DNA from: Eublepharis macularius
Taxonomy: Eukaryota; Chordata; Lepidosauria; Squamata; Eublepharidae
Assembly (NCBI RefSeq): GCF_028583425.1
Contig: NC_072807.1
Span: 30,633,001 to 30,697,000, forward strand
Direction: 5' to 3'
Length of the DNA stretch: 64,000 bases
In this document: in pieces, positions 59,201-64,000 of the stretch
Position numbering within the stretch: the stretch's first letter is position 1
Layout of the letters: every line of letters starts with the position of its first letter
Translations under genes and position numbers: made by a program
The notes under the pieces: generated by a model
Told to the model about the DNA's origin: nothing
Database searches by the model: none
Seen by the model: only the letters and a program-made list of their open reading frames with translations

Positions 59201-61815
59201 CTTGAATTCTCAGCGCAGGGAGTGAGTGGGGGCAGCACAGCAAAATGGGACCTAGATCCAAACACAAAATGTTGTGAGTTTGCAAGCCAGACATCCTTTT
59301 AATTTTATTTTAATTATTTTACTTCATTTATATCCTACTCATCTCTCCAGGGGAGAGAAGCAGCTTGCATCATTCTCCAGTGCTTTATTTTTTATCCTTA
59401 CAACAACCCTGTGGGGTAGGTTAGGCTGAGAGGGTGTAACTGGCCCAAGGCTAGCCAGTGAGCTTCAGTGGCAGAGTGAGGATTCAAACCTGGGTCTCTC
59501 AGACTCTGGCACTCTCACCACTATCCTTTTGAAACCCTTTTGAAGTTTGAATGCAGCTCAGCTCCCATTCCTGCTGTAAAAACACACTGGGCTGGATTGG
59601 GATGGCAGATTAGGGATTCCAGCTAGAGTTTCCCAGACCCTAGCCAGACACTCTAAAACTGTATTATATTCCAGAATAGGTGGTCCCTGTTGAAATAAAG
59701 GGCTTTTCTGAAACTCCTCCTCCTCCAGTGAATAATAATAATAACATTCGATTTATATGCCGCCCTTCAGGACAACTTAATGCCACACTCAGTGTGGTTT
59801 ATAAAGCATGTTGTTGTTATCCTCACAACAATCACCCTGTGAGGTGGGTGGAACTGAGAGAGCTCTGAGAAGCTGGGACTGACCCAAGGTCACCCAGCTG
59901 GCTTCAAGCACAGGAATAGGGAATCAAACCTGGCTCTCCAGATTAGAATCCTGCCGCTCTTCACCACGACACCCAACTGGCTCTGTGTTAAGGGAAGAAA
60001 GCCTAGATTGGCGCTTTGCTTGAGGGAGGAAGAAAGAGGGCACTAGGGAACAAGTCAGTAGGCATCATGTCAGGATCACTACCCTAAATGCACTGCTAAA
60101 GATAACTGGCAGGGTGGGGCAGGGAATGAGTCAGTGAGTTGCAACCCCGTCATGGGCTGCTCCCCTCCTCAAGGGGTAGGCATGAATGACTTCTGCTCCT
60201 GTTGCAAGGTTCCAGGATGGGGCCACCTATAAATCCCCATCGCTTTATGTTAACGCATAGTTTTTGTTGAGTGTAAGTAAGCAGCAGCCAAAAGCTGTTA
60301 TGAACCCTGCGCATTTCCCAGTCTGGCAGACATTTCCATGCACTGTTCTTGGTGACTCATAAGCCTCCAGAGCTGCTGCTGCAGTTGGCAAACACTGCAG
60401 GTTCTGTGCATCATGATAATGGATGGGTTTGGTTTCAGGATCTGGACGGGTCACCTTCAACAATCAGCACAGCTACCTGAAGGCGGTGTGCGCTGCGTTT
60501 GTGGAGATCAAAACAGCCAAGTTTACCAAAAAGGTATGGACGAGCCTGTGGAATGGCTTTTAAAAGCTCCATTTTCGATCGCTAATTGGATATGTACCGG
60601 TATCTCCTCTGTTCCCCTTGGATCAGAGCAAAGCTCGGCAGGGCTGAAATTGGATATTCTAACCTAGTGTCATCTATTCTGGCAGAAATCTCTTCCCAGC
60701 CCCTGCTACACAGCTAGAGTGCCTAGGACTATTAACACAGGACCTTAGATAAATAAAACGTTGGCTATGGCCCAACCTGGAAGTGTGGCAGGGGGGGATT
60801 TTGTTCAAGTCTACTTTGTTCATGTATAGTGGTGAAGGGAGAGCAGAGACAAAAATACTAGTAAATGAAAATTAGCTGCTTGTACAGTTTTTGATAGAAG
60901 CCTGTCTTTCTCCATCCTGGTCTTGGTGCCTCAAAGGGTGGGTCTTGCCTTGGCGAAGATGCAAGTTTAGATGTTTACAAAGTTCTAGTTTCCTAGGTCA
61001 CACAGACAATCATTTCCTGGTAACTTAGAGCTAAATTACACGAGGATATTCAAGTGAAGGGAGATGCAATGTTAGCTGGGAAGCGTAGTTTGAATTTCAC
61101 CTCTTCCTACAGAGTCGGCAAAGATTGCTCCTCAGAAGGTTTGCTCATTTCCTCTTTGCCTACCTGAAGGCTCTGTCAGTTATTAACAAACCCTCTGAGA
61201 AGGATCTTTGCTGCTCTGTAGAGAGGAGAAATTAACAAGCCCTCTGAGGAGCGATCTTTGCCAGCTCTGTAGAGAGAGGTGAAATGCAAACTATGCTTCC
61301 CGGCTAACATTGCATCTCCCTTCACTTGAGCATCCTCGTGTAATTCGTCTCATATAGTTTAGCTCTTAGTTTGCCTGGTGTGTTTTGTGAACAGCTCTGG
61401 TTCTGATTGAACAACCTGTCTCTCTCTCCTTGGGAGAGGAAAAAGTGATCAGCCACCCTTGCTGATTATCCAGTATATAAAGCAGTAAAATTAAATTGTA
61501 TGAGGCAGCCAATAAGCAATGCAATAGGATTACAAAAATTAGGAAAACCGTGCCAAAAAAAGAAGTATCAGACATAAACAGTGCACAAAACGGAATTACA
61601 AAATAGAATATAGTAAGAGGAAGGTAATACATGCTGTCTCCTAGAATCCTTTATAAAAGTTTGCAGCTTTGACTATAACCATGCTGCTTGGAATTCCTTT
61701 TACCTTTACACTGGCTCTCCCCGCCCCCCAATAGGTTCAGATCGATCCGTACCTGGAAGATGCCATATGTCAAGTATGCAAGTTTCATCCAGGCCCCTTC
61801 TTCTGCAGAGACCAG
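19185..61815 (+). CDS. CPEB1: Cytoplasmic polyadenylation element-binding protein 1 (last exon outside window)
   Basis: CPEB1 binds the UUUUAU element in mRNA 3' UTRs and controls cytoplasmic polyadenylation and translation in oocytes and neurons. The exons are 19185-19202, 23986-24163, 30895-31083, 44257-44474, 46695-46941, 47055-47168, 50753-50857, 55336-55472, 58564-58762, 60439-60533 and 61735-61815. All are GT-AG and phase-consistent, giving 527 residues. Human CPEB1 is about 566, so one short exon is missing at the right. Residues 1-300 form the disordered regulatory region, with [11 protein letters not shown] (about 27-37) and TSGFSS (187-192). RRM1 spans about 308-385 (VFLGGVP; YAYLVFE). 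RRM2 spans about 428-505 (TVFVGAL; GRVTFNN). The zinc domain starts at Cys512/Cys515/Cys524. Introns are large and full of mobile elements except intron 5 (113 bases). Confidence 0.96.
19203..20488 (+). other. CPEB1: CPEB1 intron 1, 5' part
   Basis: GC-rich to about 19470, then an AT-rich patch (19485-19580). A short repeat with tcagaagtaagcctcg and ttactcctgggaaagcgttc at about 19828-19875 resembles the one at 21785. No exon seen. Confidence 0.4.
20490..20800 (-). mobile_element. tRNA-derived SINE, antisense
   Basis: A TAA-rich tail, then accacccttcaggacaactt and accctgtgaggtggatggga, ending in ccactacaccaaactgac. This is the reverse complement of a SINE with the body of the copy at 59733. 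Confidence 0.65.
20801..21445 (+). other. CPEB1: CPEB1 intron 1, nothing recognised
   Basis: No bounded element seen. Confidence 0.4.
21448..21545 (+). mobile_element. Degenerate single PLE tail
   Basis: tctgaagaagggagctttga ctcttgaaagtgtataccct, then gtctctaaggtgccactgga. The same tail as the inverted pairs elsewhere, but one copy only and more diverged. Confidence 0.6.
21785..21870. repeat. Short recurrent element (gcaatcctaag type)
   Basis: gcaatcctaaggtctactca at the left and ttaaggattgcactgt at the right are inverted. Related pieces occur near 19828, 29290 and 36853. The family is not assigned. Confidence 0.4.
21908..22150 (+). mobile_element. tRNA-derived SINE with box B
   Basis: The head ctgtggcgcagagtggtaag and gagttcgatcctgg (B-box-like) come from a tRNA. 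The body holds ggggaaggcaatggcaaacc and tgccaagaaaatgtcatgat. The antisense fragment at 18518-18612 is the same family. Confidence 0.75.
22443..22791 (+). mobile_element. hAT MITE (CAGGGATTCCCAACC type)
   Basis: The left end cagggattcccaaccttttt and the right end ttggggacctctg are inverted terminal repeats. The flanks gtttaggt and gtctagat agree at 6 of 8 positions, an aged 8-bp duplication. The oppositely oriented copy is at 40639. Confidence 0.75.
23608..23815 (+). mobile_element. Sauria-like SINE
   Basis: gtggtgcagtggttagagtg, then ttgggtcagtcacacactcg, cctaaccta ccttacagggttgttgtg and aggcagggtataaatgaag. tRNA head, conserved core and tail are in the usual order. Confidence 0.75.
23986..24163 (+). 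CDS. CPEB1: CPEB1 exon 2
   Basis: The acceptor is ttttaactAG and the donor is CCAG|GTAATT. It encodes residues 7-65, including [20 protein letters not shown] and [20 protein letters not shown], the most conserved part of the CPEB1 N-terminus. It ends with one base of an Asp codon completed by exon 3. Confidence 0.95.
24390..24600 (+). mobile_element. Sauria-like SINE
   Basis: tggtgtggtgtggtagttac, then aaagctggctgggtgaactt and cagggttgttgtgaggataa, ending aggtgggatataaatgaatt. It lies 230 bases after exon 2. Confidence 0.75.
24605..29285 (+). other. CPEB1: CPEB1 intron 2, largely unique sequence
   Basis: Apart from the CTT run near 25388-25407 and the CA microsatellite at 26177, I recognise no element. 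This is the longest repeat-poor block of the window. Confidence 0.4.
26177..26209. repeat. (CA)n microsatellite
   Basis: About 16 uninterrupted CA units in CPEB1 intron 2. Confidence 0.95.
29375..29596. mobile_element. PLE tail inverted pair, 16-bp TSD
   Basis: Flanks tcttgttagactggta (29359-29374) and tcttgttagactagta (29597-29612) agree at 15 of 16 positions. Two inverted tails meet near 29460. The left arm, read on the minus strand at 29418-29453, is an intact hammerhead-like core: CTGACGA, a GAGAAC/GTTCTC stem, GAAA, GCTTATGC. The right end carries the extra terminal piece gactgcagactaacacggct that the left arm lacks. Confidence 0.85.
29640..29800 (-). mobile_element. LINE 3' tail, antisense
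   Basis: tttatttatagcccaccttt ctcgctgaaa, then catccaataaacgatgcagt. A relative of the tails at 20150 and 61455. No coding part. Confidence 0.45.
29801..30894 (+). other. CPEB1: CPEB1 intron 2, 3' part
   Basis: GC content rises toward exon 3. Some vertebrate CPEB1 isoforms start at the Met in exon 3, so an alternative promoter here is conceivable, but no element proves it. Confidence 0.3.
30895..31083 (+). CDS. CPEB1: CPEB1 exon 3
   Basis: The acceptor is cttgatcAG and the donor is TCTG|GTGAGT. It encodes residues 66-128: [20 protein letters not shown], then [20 protein letters not shown] and RPWSTQDSD. Phase two bases in, one base out. The internal MLFP Met matches the start of a shorter mammalian isoform. 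Confidence 0.95.
31129..31153. repeat. CPEB1: (TG)n microsatellite beside exon 3 donor
   Basis: About 12 TG units begin roughly 47 bases after the exon 3 donor. Confidence 0.95.
31475..31570 (-). mobile_element. PLE tail fragment
   Basis: gatttgggttcaggagcacc, then aggcatgagcttttgagagc and cactcccttcag resemble the antisense PLE tail. Diverged. Confidence 0.45.
32215..32410 (+). mobile_element. tRNA-derived SINE (GGCTCAGTAG head)
   Basis: ggggctgcggctcagtagaa, then gaaggtcccaggttcaatct (B-box-like) and ctccaggcagtagatt, ending with ccagattcagtatacagcag. The sense copy of the family antisense at 2665 and 58968. Confidence 0.75.
32411..36000 (+). other. CPEB1: CPEB1 intron 3, few remnants
   Basis: A LINE-UTR-like stretch may lie at 34100-34310 (aacctgcccaaagcagcata) and another in sense at 35780-35960. 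Neither has firm ends. No exon seen. Confidence 0.35.
36012..36225. mobile_element. PLE tail inverted pair, 12-bp TSD
   Basis: Flanks accaattctaaa (36000-36011) and accaattataaa (36226-36237) agree at 11 of 12. Two tails meet at about 36098. The right end keeps the full terminal piece ending ctctggatctatg. The hammerhead-like core has one altered base in each arm. Confidence 0.85.
36912..37353. mobile_element. Harbinger-like snap-back MITE
   Basis: gggtcaaactagacgtgcag at the left faces tgtctagtttgaccc at the right. The arms of about 120 bp include ccccgcagccacacagcagc and its complement. TTA precedes the left end. The right flank reads TGT. Confidence 0.7.
37357..40635 (+). other. CPEB1: CPEB1 intron 3, nothing recognised
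   Basis: Only G or C homopolymer tracts (38146, 38470, 38901) stand out. Several frames of 80-130 codons are open but match nothing I know. Confidence 0.4.
40639..40995 (-). mobile_element. hAT MITE, antisense copy
   Basis: Reverse complement of the element at 22443: agagtcctcagcatggtgcc at its end, gcagccattttgtggttgcg near the other. Ends worn. Confidence 0.65.
41000..41965 (+). other. CPEB1: CPEB1 intron 3, nothing recognised
   Basis: A 76-codon frame at 41368 looks coding-like but I cannot match it to a family. Confidence 0.3.
41988..42855. mobile_element. PLE-like palindrome with 400-bp arms
   Basis: Left arm 42027-42426 and right arm about 42459-42855 are near-perfect inverted copies. 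The flanks tttgatactctttgcag (41971-41987) and tttgatactctttagcag (42856-42873) are a target duplication with one indel. A 31-bp unit (aatacacaatcaaaaattac and so on) is tandemly doubled at the centre. gaagaagtgcctttttgcca then cgaaac at 42541-42566 is a degenerate hammerhead-like core. The left end carries about 39 extra bases missing from the right. No frame of known family remains. Confidence 0.75.
42874..44256 (+). other. CPEB1: CPEB1 intron 3, 3' end, nothing recognised
   Basis: No bounded repeat. Ends in the acceptor cgttttacAG. Confidence 0.4.
44257..44474 (+). CDS. CPEB1: CPEB1 exon 4 (regulatory Ser-rich region)
   Basis: The acceptor is ttttacAG and the donor is AATT|GTAAGT. It encodes residues 129-201: [20 protein letters not shown], then [20 protein letters not shown] and LSDLI. 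The TSGFSS motif is the phosphodegron described for Xenopus CPEB. The activating kinase site is present as LDSAR (Ser170), where mammals have LDTR. Confidence 0.96.
44558..44701. mobile_element. Small hairpin MITE
   Basis: tgattccgcatacgttggat at the left and its complement ending ccaacgtgtgtggaatca at the right are inverted over about 29 bases. It lies 84 bases past the exon 4 donor. Family and duplication unresolved. Confidence 0.6.
44962..45156. mobile_element. Harbinger-like snap-back MITE, TCA duplications
   Basis: gggccaagctacaagtcatg faces its complement cttgtagcttggccc, flanked by TCA on both sides (44959-44961, 45157-45159). The arms of about 90 bp include gaatacacgtgagtctgttc and its complement, so the whole element can fold on itself. 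Confidence 0.8.
45545..45725 (-). mobile_element. L2-like LINE 3' UTR, antisense
   Basis: tttatttatgtcatttatag tccacctttctcactgagac, then cacagtgtgagattagtaca. Truncated to the UTR. Confidence 0.6.
45770..45900 (-). mobile_element. L2-like LINE 3' UTR, antisense, second copy
   Basis: tagtccacctttctcactga gactcaaggtggattac again, 200 bases after the first copy. Confidence 0.6.
45901..46694 (+). other. CPEB1: CPEB1 intron 4, 3' part
   Basis: Frames at 46193 and 46408 look coding-like and may be a LINE remnant, but no motif decides it. Ends in the acceptor ccctttcAG. Confidence 0.3.
46695..46941 (+). CDS. CPEB1: CPEB1 exon 5
   Basis: The acceptor is ctttcAG and the donor is GCAG|GTGAGC. It encodes residues 202-283: [20 protein letters not shown], a Pro/Ala-rich linker, then [17 protein letters not shown]. 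The last block leads into RRM1 and matches human [14 protein letters not shown]. Confidence 0.96.
47055..47168 (+). CDS. CPEB1: CPEB1 exon 6 (RRM1 RNP2)
   Basis: The acceptor is cttcttAG and the donor is GAAG|GTGAGT. It encodes [20 protein letters not shown], then [24 protein letters not shown] is RNP2 of RRM1. The preceding intron is only 113 bases. Confidence 0.97.
47395..47545 (-). mobile_element. Old MIR/L2-like SINE, antisense
   Basis: tacaacaaccctattaggta ggccagtattatccccatat and tatagatgggggcctg match the antisense core and tail of MIR-type SINEs. Confidence 0.5.
48068..48462 (-). mobile_element. L1-type LINE 3' end, antisense
   Basis: On the minus strand the right part reads [20 protein letters not shown], then FFDYLGRN and stop, like an L1 ORF2 C-terminus. 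It is followed by a 3' UTR. Long direct repeats (ccctctcccctttttttt and ccctctcccttttttttaaa) at about 48041-48067 and 48467-48491 flank it, as expected for target-primed insertion. Confidence 0.7.
48974..49392 (-). mobile_element. hAT MITE with perfect 8-bp TSD, antisense copy
   Basis: cagggctcatttcg at the left and cgaaatgacccctg at the right are inverted ends. Flanks ATTACTTT at 48966-48973 and 49393-49400 are identical. Same family as 10882-11318 in the opposite orientation. Confidence 0.92.
49588..50075 (-). mobile_element. L2-like LINE 3' UTR, antisense, split by PLE
   Basis: ttatagtccgcctttctcac at the left. After the insertion at 49760-49935 it resumes with tccaatacaaagttgaagaa and the same order as in 57765. 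Confidence 0.65.
49760..49935. mobile_element. PLE tail inverted pair inside a LINE
   Basis: tggttgttgtgggttttctg at the left and cccggaaaacccacaacaac at the right are inverted. The right end continues with ctccggccgtgaaagccttc. The flanks share TACAAA (49754-49759, 49936-49941). On the minus strand 49815-49849 holds CTGAAGA, a GCCAGC/GCTGGC stem, then GAAACGTC. Confidence 0.8.
50076..50752 (+). other. CPEB1: CPEB1 intron 6, 3' part
   Basis: No bounded element. Ends in the acceptor ccttgtgcAG. Confidence 0.4.
50753..50857 (+). CDS. CPEB1: CPEB1 exon 7 with tandem donors
   Basis: The acceptor is ttgtgcAG. It encodes [20 protein letters not shown], then [14 protein letters not shown], the middle of RRM1. 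Two donors lie 15 bases apart: AAAG|GTAATG after 50842 and AAAG|GTAATA after 50857. Both keep the frame. The shorter form drops GNVPK (352-356), equivalent to the five-residue variant known for mammalian CPEB1. Confidence 0.95.
50858..52167 (+). other. CPEB1: CPEB1 intron 7, 5' part
   Basis: No bounded element. A fragment near 51640-51720 faintly resembles an antisense SINE end. Confidence 0.35.
52565..53380 (-). pseudogene. PLE RT end/endonuclease frame, left arm
   Basis: A 271-codon open frame with [20 protein letters not shown], the GIY-YIG nuclease signature of Penelope-like elements. It differs from the right-arm frame at one residue (Ile for Thr before SAGVYR). Confidence 0.8.
53589..53984 (+). 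pseudogene. PLE reverse transcriptase fragment, right arm
   Basis: Reads [20 protein letters not shown] (motif B-like), then [10 protein letters not shown] (motif C, FVDD) and [12 protein letters not shown]. It covers only the palm/thumb side of RT. The ATG at 53589 is not a natural start, since it lies in the hairpin junction. Confidence 0.8.
54000..54815 (+). pseudogene. PLE RT end/GIY-YIG endonuclease frame, right arm
   Basis: A 271-codon frame collinear with the RT fragment. The N-terminal half ([20 protein letters not shown]) is the RT-endonuclease linker. About residues 148-240 are the GIY-YIG domain ([15 protein letters not shown], then RIKEHERH). The last 50 residues are Pro/Ser-rich. 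It should nick DNA during insertion; activity here is not implied. Confidence 0.82.
54887..54921 (+). other. Hammerhead-like core in PLE tail
   Basis: CTGAAGA, T, GCCAGC, loop, GCTGGC, GAAACGTC. It has the order of hammerhead core elements with one extra base after CTGAAGA. The left-arm equivalent is 52460-52493 on the minus strand. Confidence 0.5.
55336..55472 (+). CDS. CPEB1: CPEB1 exon 8 (RRM1 RNP1)
   Basis: The acceptor is cctcccaAG and the donor is GAG|GTAAGC. It completes Gly357 and encodes [20 protein letters not shown], then [18 protein letters not shown], the RNP1 strand and end of RRM1. Leaves phase 0. Confidence 0.97.
55620..56530 (-). mobile_element. LINE 3' part, antisense, clade unassigned
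   Basis: On the minus strand, 55716-56006 reads [20 protein letters not shown], then [18 protein letters not shown]. This is the Cys/His cluster at the C-terminus of several non-LTR retrotransposon polymerases. A T-rich start at 55620 would be its 3' tail. The upstream extent to 56530 is less certain. Confidence 0.55.
56531..57455 (+). other. CPEB1: CPEB1 intron 8, nothing recognised
   Basis: No bounded repeat seen. Confidence 0.4.
57461..57675 (+). mobile_element. 5S rRNA-derived SINE
   Basis: cagaagctaagcaaagttga and ggtatttggatgggagatca correspond to the internal control region of 5S rRNA. The body then reads gggcaatggcaagccactta and ends aagttggctgtggcttgatg gcac, a BovB-like tail. Confidence 0.8.
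57765..58255 (-). mobile_element. L2-like LINE 3' end, antisense
   Basis: On the minus strand the right part reads [20 protein letters not shown], then [16 protein letters not shown] and stop, the ending typical of L2/CR1-group polymerases. A 3' UTR of about 300 bp ends in TTTATTTATTAATGTC at the left. This copy identifies the non-coding tails at 17470, 45545, 45770 and 49588. Confidence 0.75.
58564..58762 (+). CDS. CPEB1: CPEB1 exon 9 (RRM2 first half)
   Basis: The acceptor is gacttcAG and the donor is ATTG|GTGAGT. It encodes [20 protein letters not shown], then [20 protein letters not shown] and [22 protein letters not shown] is RNP2 of RRM2. Confidence 0.97.
58968..59170 (-). mobile_element. 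tRNA-derived SINE, antisense
   Basis: catatgaagctgcccttgta at the left, then ctggggattgaaccagcggc and agatgctctaccactgagct at the right, the reverse complement of the tRNA-like head. Confidence 0.7.
59300..59525 (-). mobile_element. Sauria-like SINE, antisense
   Basis: cttacaacaaccctgtgggg taggttaggctgagagg and aaacctgggtctctcagact are the reverse complement of the SINE core and head. Confidence 0.65.
59733..59990 (-). mobile_element. tRNA-derived SINE with TAA tail, antisense
   Basis: A TAATAATAATAATAAC tail, then gccgcccttcaggacaactt and accctgtgaggtgggtggaa, ending near cacccaactggctct. Same family as 20490. Confidence 0.7.
59991..60438 (+). other. CPEB1: CPEB1 intron 9, 3' part
   Basis: No element seen. 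Ends in the acceptor ggtttcAG. Confidence 0.4.
60439..60533 (+). CDS. CPEB1: CPEB1 exon 10 (RRM2 second half)
   Basis: The acceptor is ggtttcAG and the donor is AAG|GTATGG. It encodes [20 protein letters not shown], then [12 protein letters not shown], containing RNP1 of RRM2. Leaves phase 0. Confidence 0.97.
61028..61365. mobile_element. Harbinger-like snap-back MITE, TTA duplications
   Basis: gagctaaattacacgaggat at the left and its diverged complement ending tttagctc at the right, flanked by TTA (61025-61027, 61366-61368). The inner arms gatgcaatgttagctgggaa and its complement continue the match. Confidence 0.7.
61455..61640 (-). mobile_element. LINE-tail-like fragment, antisense
   Basis: gcagccaataagcaatgcaa taggattacaaaaattagg resembles parts of the tails at 20220 and 29740. 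No coding part. Weak. Confidence 0.35.
61735..61815 (+). CDS. CPEB1: CPEB1 exon 11 (start of zinc domain)
   Basis: The acceptor is ccccaatAG and the donor is CAG|GTAACG. It encodes [20 protein letters not shown], then PFFCRDQ. Cys512, Cys515 and Cys524 are the first metal ligands of the C-terminal ZZ-type domain. The remaining Cys/His residues should be in the next exon, which I do not find before 64000. Confidence 0.97.
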
Positions 61816-62416
61816 GTAACGCACCCTTTCTCTTCTGTCCGTTTCCAAGCTGTGGTGGTATGGAGCGTTTTTTCCCTTTAGAGCACATGCGATGCCAGAA
61901 AACCTCCCAAAGGCTCCCTTTCCCTTTGCAAGCACCGTTTTAAGTCATTTCACAGCCTTGTGAGAAGCGGCGGCTGCTCCCAAAGATCAAGGAAAGATCC
62001 TTGTGTTTCCTTAGAAAAGGGCGAAGTTTTGGAAAATGGCAAAGCATTGGCGAAGTTTTGGAAATGTGTAACCTTTATTTTTTAAAAAAATATTTCCAAA
62101 ATAAAAGGGGTATAAAAAGAAGGGGAGATACGGGGTCAAAGGAAGGGTAGGATTGTGCACTACAAGAGTTACTAAAATACAGAGTACTCAAAACATACCT
62201 TATTCAGAGTTAATCAATCTTAAAATAAAGAATACATATACTATTCCAGCTACTGTAGAAAATGTGTAACCTTTACTTCACACCTAGGCCCCAGTAATGG
62301 CTGTTTGGTTGTGTTCAGGCCTGCCAGAAGGTCCCCTTGTGGACACAGAAACATTGCCTGCAGCCCTCGAATTTTTTTTTTAAGTGGAAGTCTGAGCTCC
62401 CTTTCCCAAATCTTCT
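61816..62416 (+). other. CPEB1: CPEB1 intron 11, nothing recognised
   Basis: No bounded element and no sign of the terminal exon. Confidence 0.4.
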
Positions 62417-62428
62417 GTTTCTCATTTG

Positions 62429-63332
62429 CAGAGGAGTTAGCCGTGTTAGTCTGTGGTAGCAAAATCAAAAAGAGTCCAGTAGCACCTTTAAGACTAACCA
62501 ATTTTATTGTAGCATAAGCTTTCGAGAATCAAGTTCTCTTCGTCAGATGCATGTTACAGAGACTGGTCAAATATAGAAGAGGAGGAAGGAGAAGGGGAGG
62601 AGAGAGAAGAGGCAATTAGGGGGGGAGAGGGGGGGTGCAACCAAAACATTCCTTTGCTAGTATATGTAAACATCTCCTTTTGGTGTGTGGATCAGTTGGC
62701 TTCAAAGGAGTTTGCCCTGTTAGTTTGTAGCAGCCAAACAGCTAGACCATCCAATTCCAATGCAGTATGAGCCTTCGATAACCACAGCTCTCCTTGCTAG
62801 ATGCATCTGACAGAGAGATCTGTGGTCCCCGAAAGCCCACGCCAGGTGCCACTGAGCTCCCCCAGACCCCGCCTCTGTAAAGGAAATCTGTTACCTGTGA
62901 TAATGTGATAACCATTCATAGCCCCTATTCAGTCCCAGTTTGAGAGTCAAATTTGCATATGAATTCCAGTTCAGCAGCCTCCCGTTGGATTTTGTTTTTG
63001 AAAGGTTTCTGTTGAACTACAGCGACCTTTAAGTCTTTGATGGAATGTCCTGGTAGATTGAAGTGTTCTCCCACTGGTTTCTGGACGTTTCCATTTCTAA
63101 TGTCAGATTTGTGTCCATTTATTCTTTTGCGTAGAGATTGGCTGGTTTGTCCAATGTACAGAGCAGAAGGACATTGTTGGCACATGAGGGCATATATCAG
63201 ATTGGAGGATGAGCAGCTGTAAGAGCCAGAGACAGTGTAGTTGATGCCATTGGGTCCTGTAATTGTAGCCCCTATATCTACCCAGGGAATAACTAAATTG
63301 GTTAGTCTTAAAGGTGCTACTGGACTCTTTTT
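62429..63332 (-). mobile_element. Penelope-like element, 5' truncated, 12-bp TSD
   Basis: Perfect duplications gtttctcatttg at 62417-62428 and 63333-63344. Minus-sense: a short inverted tail piece at the right end, an endonuclease frame, then a long 3' UTR and the full tail at the left. The tail holds a hammerhead-like core at 62513-62546. A second, older tail pair lies inside the UTR at about 62745-62850. Confidence 0.88.
62925..63300 (-). pseudogene. PLE GIY-YIG endonuclease fragment
   Basis: Reads SNLIYALMCQQCPSALYIGQ, then TSQSLRKRINGHKSDIRN and PVGEHFNLPGH. The ALYIGQT...R-R-H pattern is the GIY-YIG core, from a PLE lineage clearly different from that at 52404. The RT part is absent. 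Confidence 0.82.
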
Positions 63333-63344
63333 GTTTCTCATTTG

Positions 63345-64000
63345 TTTCCCTGGGAGGAAGCAGAATATAAATTGCAAGGGGATTCTTGTAGCCTTGTTGG
63401 CAGTGAAGTGTGTGCAGGCTCCATTCGTGGTCCAGAGAAGCCTGGACTATGTTGAGGCCCCAGCCATGATAAAAATACAACAACACAAAAGCAAAATAAA
63501 GGCACCCAAAAAGAGTGAAGAAATTTACTGGATACAAAAAAACCTTCCACCTCTTACCAAATTGCATCTCTTACTTGCTTAAATTTGTGTCTCGTTTTGA
63601 TCAGAAAGAGATGCGCATAAAAAACTTGTAAAATGTATCAAAGCCCCCCCCCCATTTGTCAGGGTCTAAATTCAGCTCCTGAAAAACAACAAAACTCTCC
63701 AAGGCGTAACACAATAAAGCAAGCAATCAATATGATAAAGCCAGTAAATATAATCAAAGTGCAACAGTGCTTAAAGCGCCTACCATATATAGTTCAATAA
63801 ATACAATTAATGGTATAAATATATAGACCAATTTCAAAATCACATCAATAAATATATACATGAATATAAATCTAATTTTGTTACATAAAATTCTTCCAGA
63901 CCAACTGGTAAGTATATGCTCTTGTTTGATATAATACTCCGTTTCACTGTTACTTTAATAGATGATGGATGCGGGGTCTAAATTCAAGCATCAGGACAAA
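63345..64000 (+). other. CPEB1: CPEB1 intron 11, AT-rich right edge
   Basis: From about 63700 the sequence is AT-rich with many aataaatata-like words, similar in texture to the outer arms of the palindrome at 41988. It may be the arm of another such element cut by the window edge. No exon seen. Confidence 0.3.

Overview
This is vertebrate nuclear DNA, almost certainly from a squamate reptile (lizard). The sequence shows split genes with GT-AG introns, a CpG-rich promoter and dense interspersed repeats. The repeat mix fits a lizard: tRNA-derived SINEs of Sauria/MIR layout, a 5S-rRNA-derived SINE, BovB-, L2- and L1-type LINE ends, hAT and Harbinger-like MITEs, and many Penelope-like elements (PLEs). 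The exact lineage cannot be fixed by eye.

Two host genes lie head to tail on the + strand. The last six coding exons of AP3B2 (neuronal AP-3 beta subunit) occupy 702-9375, with a poly(A) signal at 9727. CPEB1 (cytoplasmic polyadenylation element-binding protein 1) starts at 19185, just downstream of a TATA box inside a CpG-rich block. Eleven coding exons run to 61815 and give 527 residues. The final exon, which should hold the rest of the zinc-binding domain, lies beyond the right edge. The AP3B2-CPEB1 order and orientation match human 15q25. All exon phases join correctly, and several exons (2, 3 and 8-11) were read directly from splice sites and homology.

The 9.4 kb between the genes and the CPEB1 introns are repeat territory. 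Notable items are a nest of SINEs and MITEs abutting the CPEB1 promoter (17989-18850), two hAT MITEs with perfect 8-bp target duplications (10882-11318, 48974-49392), and four snap-back Harbinger-like MITEs.

The most interesting component is a set of PLE-derived insertions. They are built as inverted pairs flanked by 12-16-bp target duplications, and their tails carry a hammerhead-ribozyme-like core. The largest is a 2.6-kb near-perfect palindrome (52404-55006) with reverse transcriptase and GIY-YIG endonuclease reading frames, inserted into a hAT element in CPEB1 intron 7. A second, 0.87-kb palindrome lies in intron 3. The nuclear CPEB1 transcript must therefore carry long self-complementary stretches between constitutive exons.
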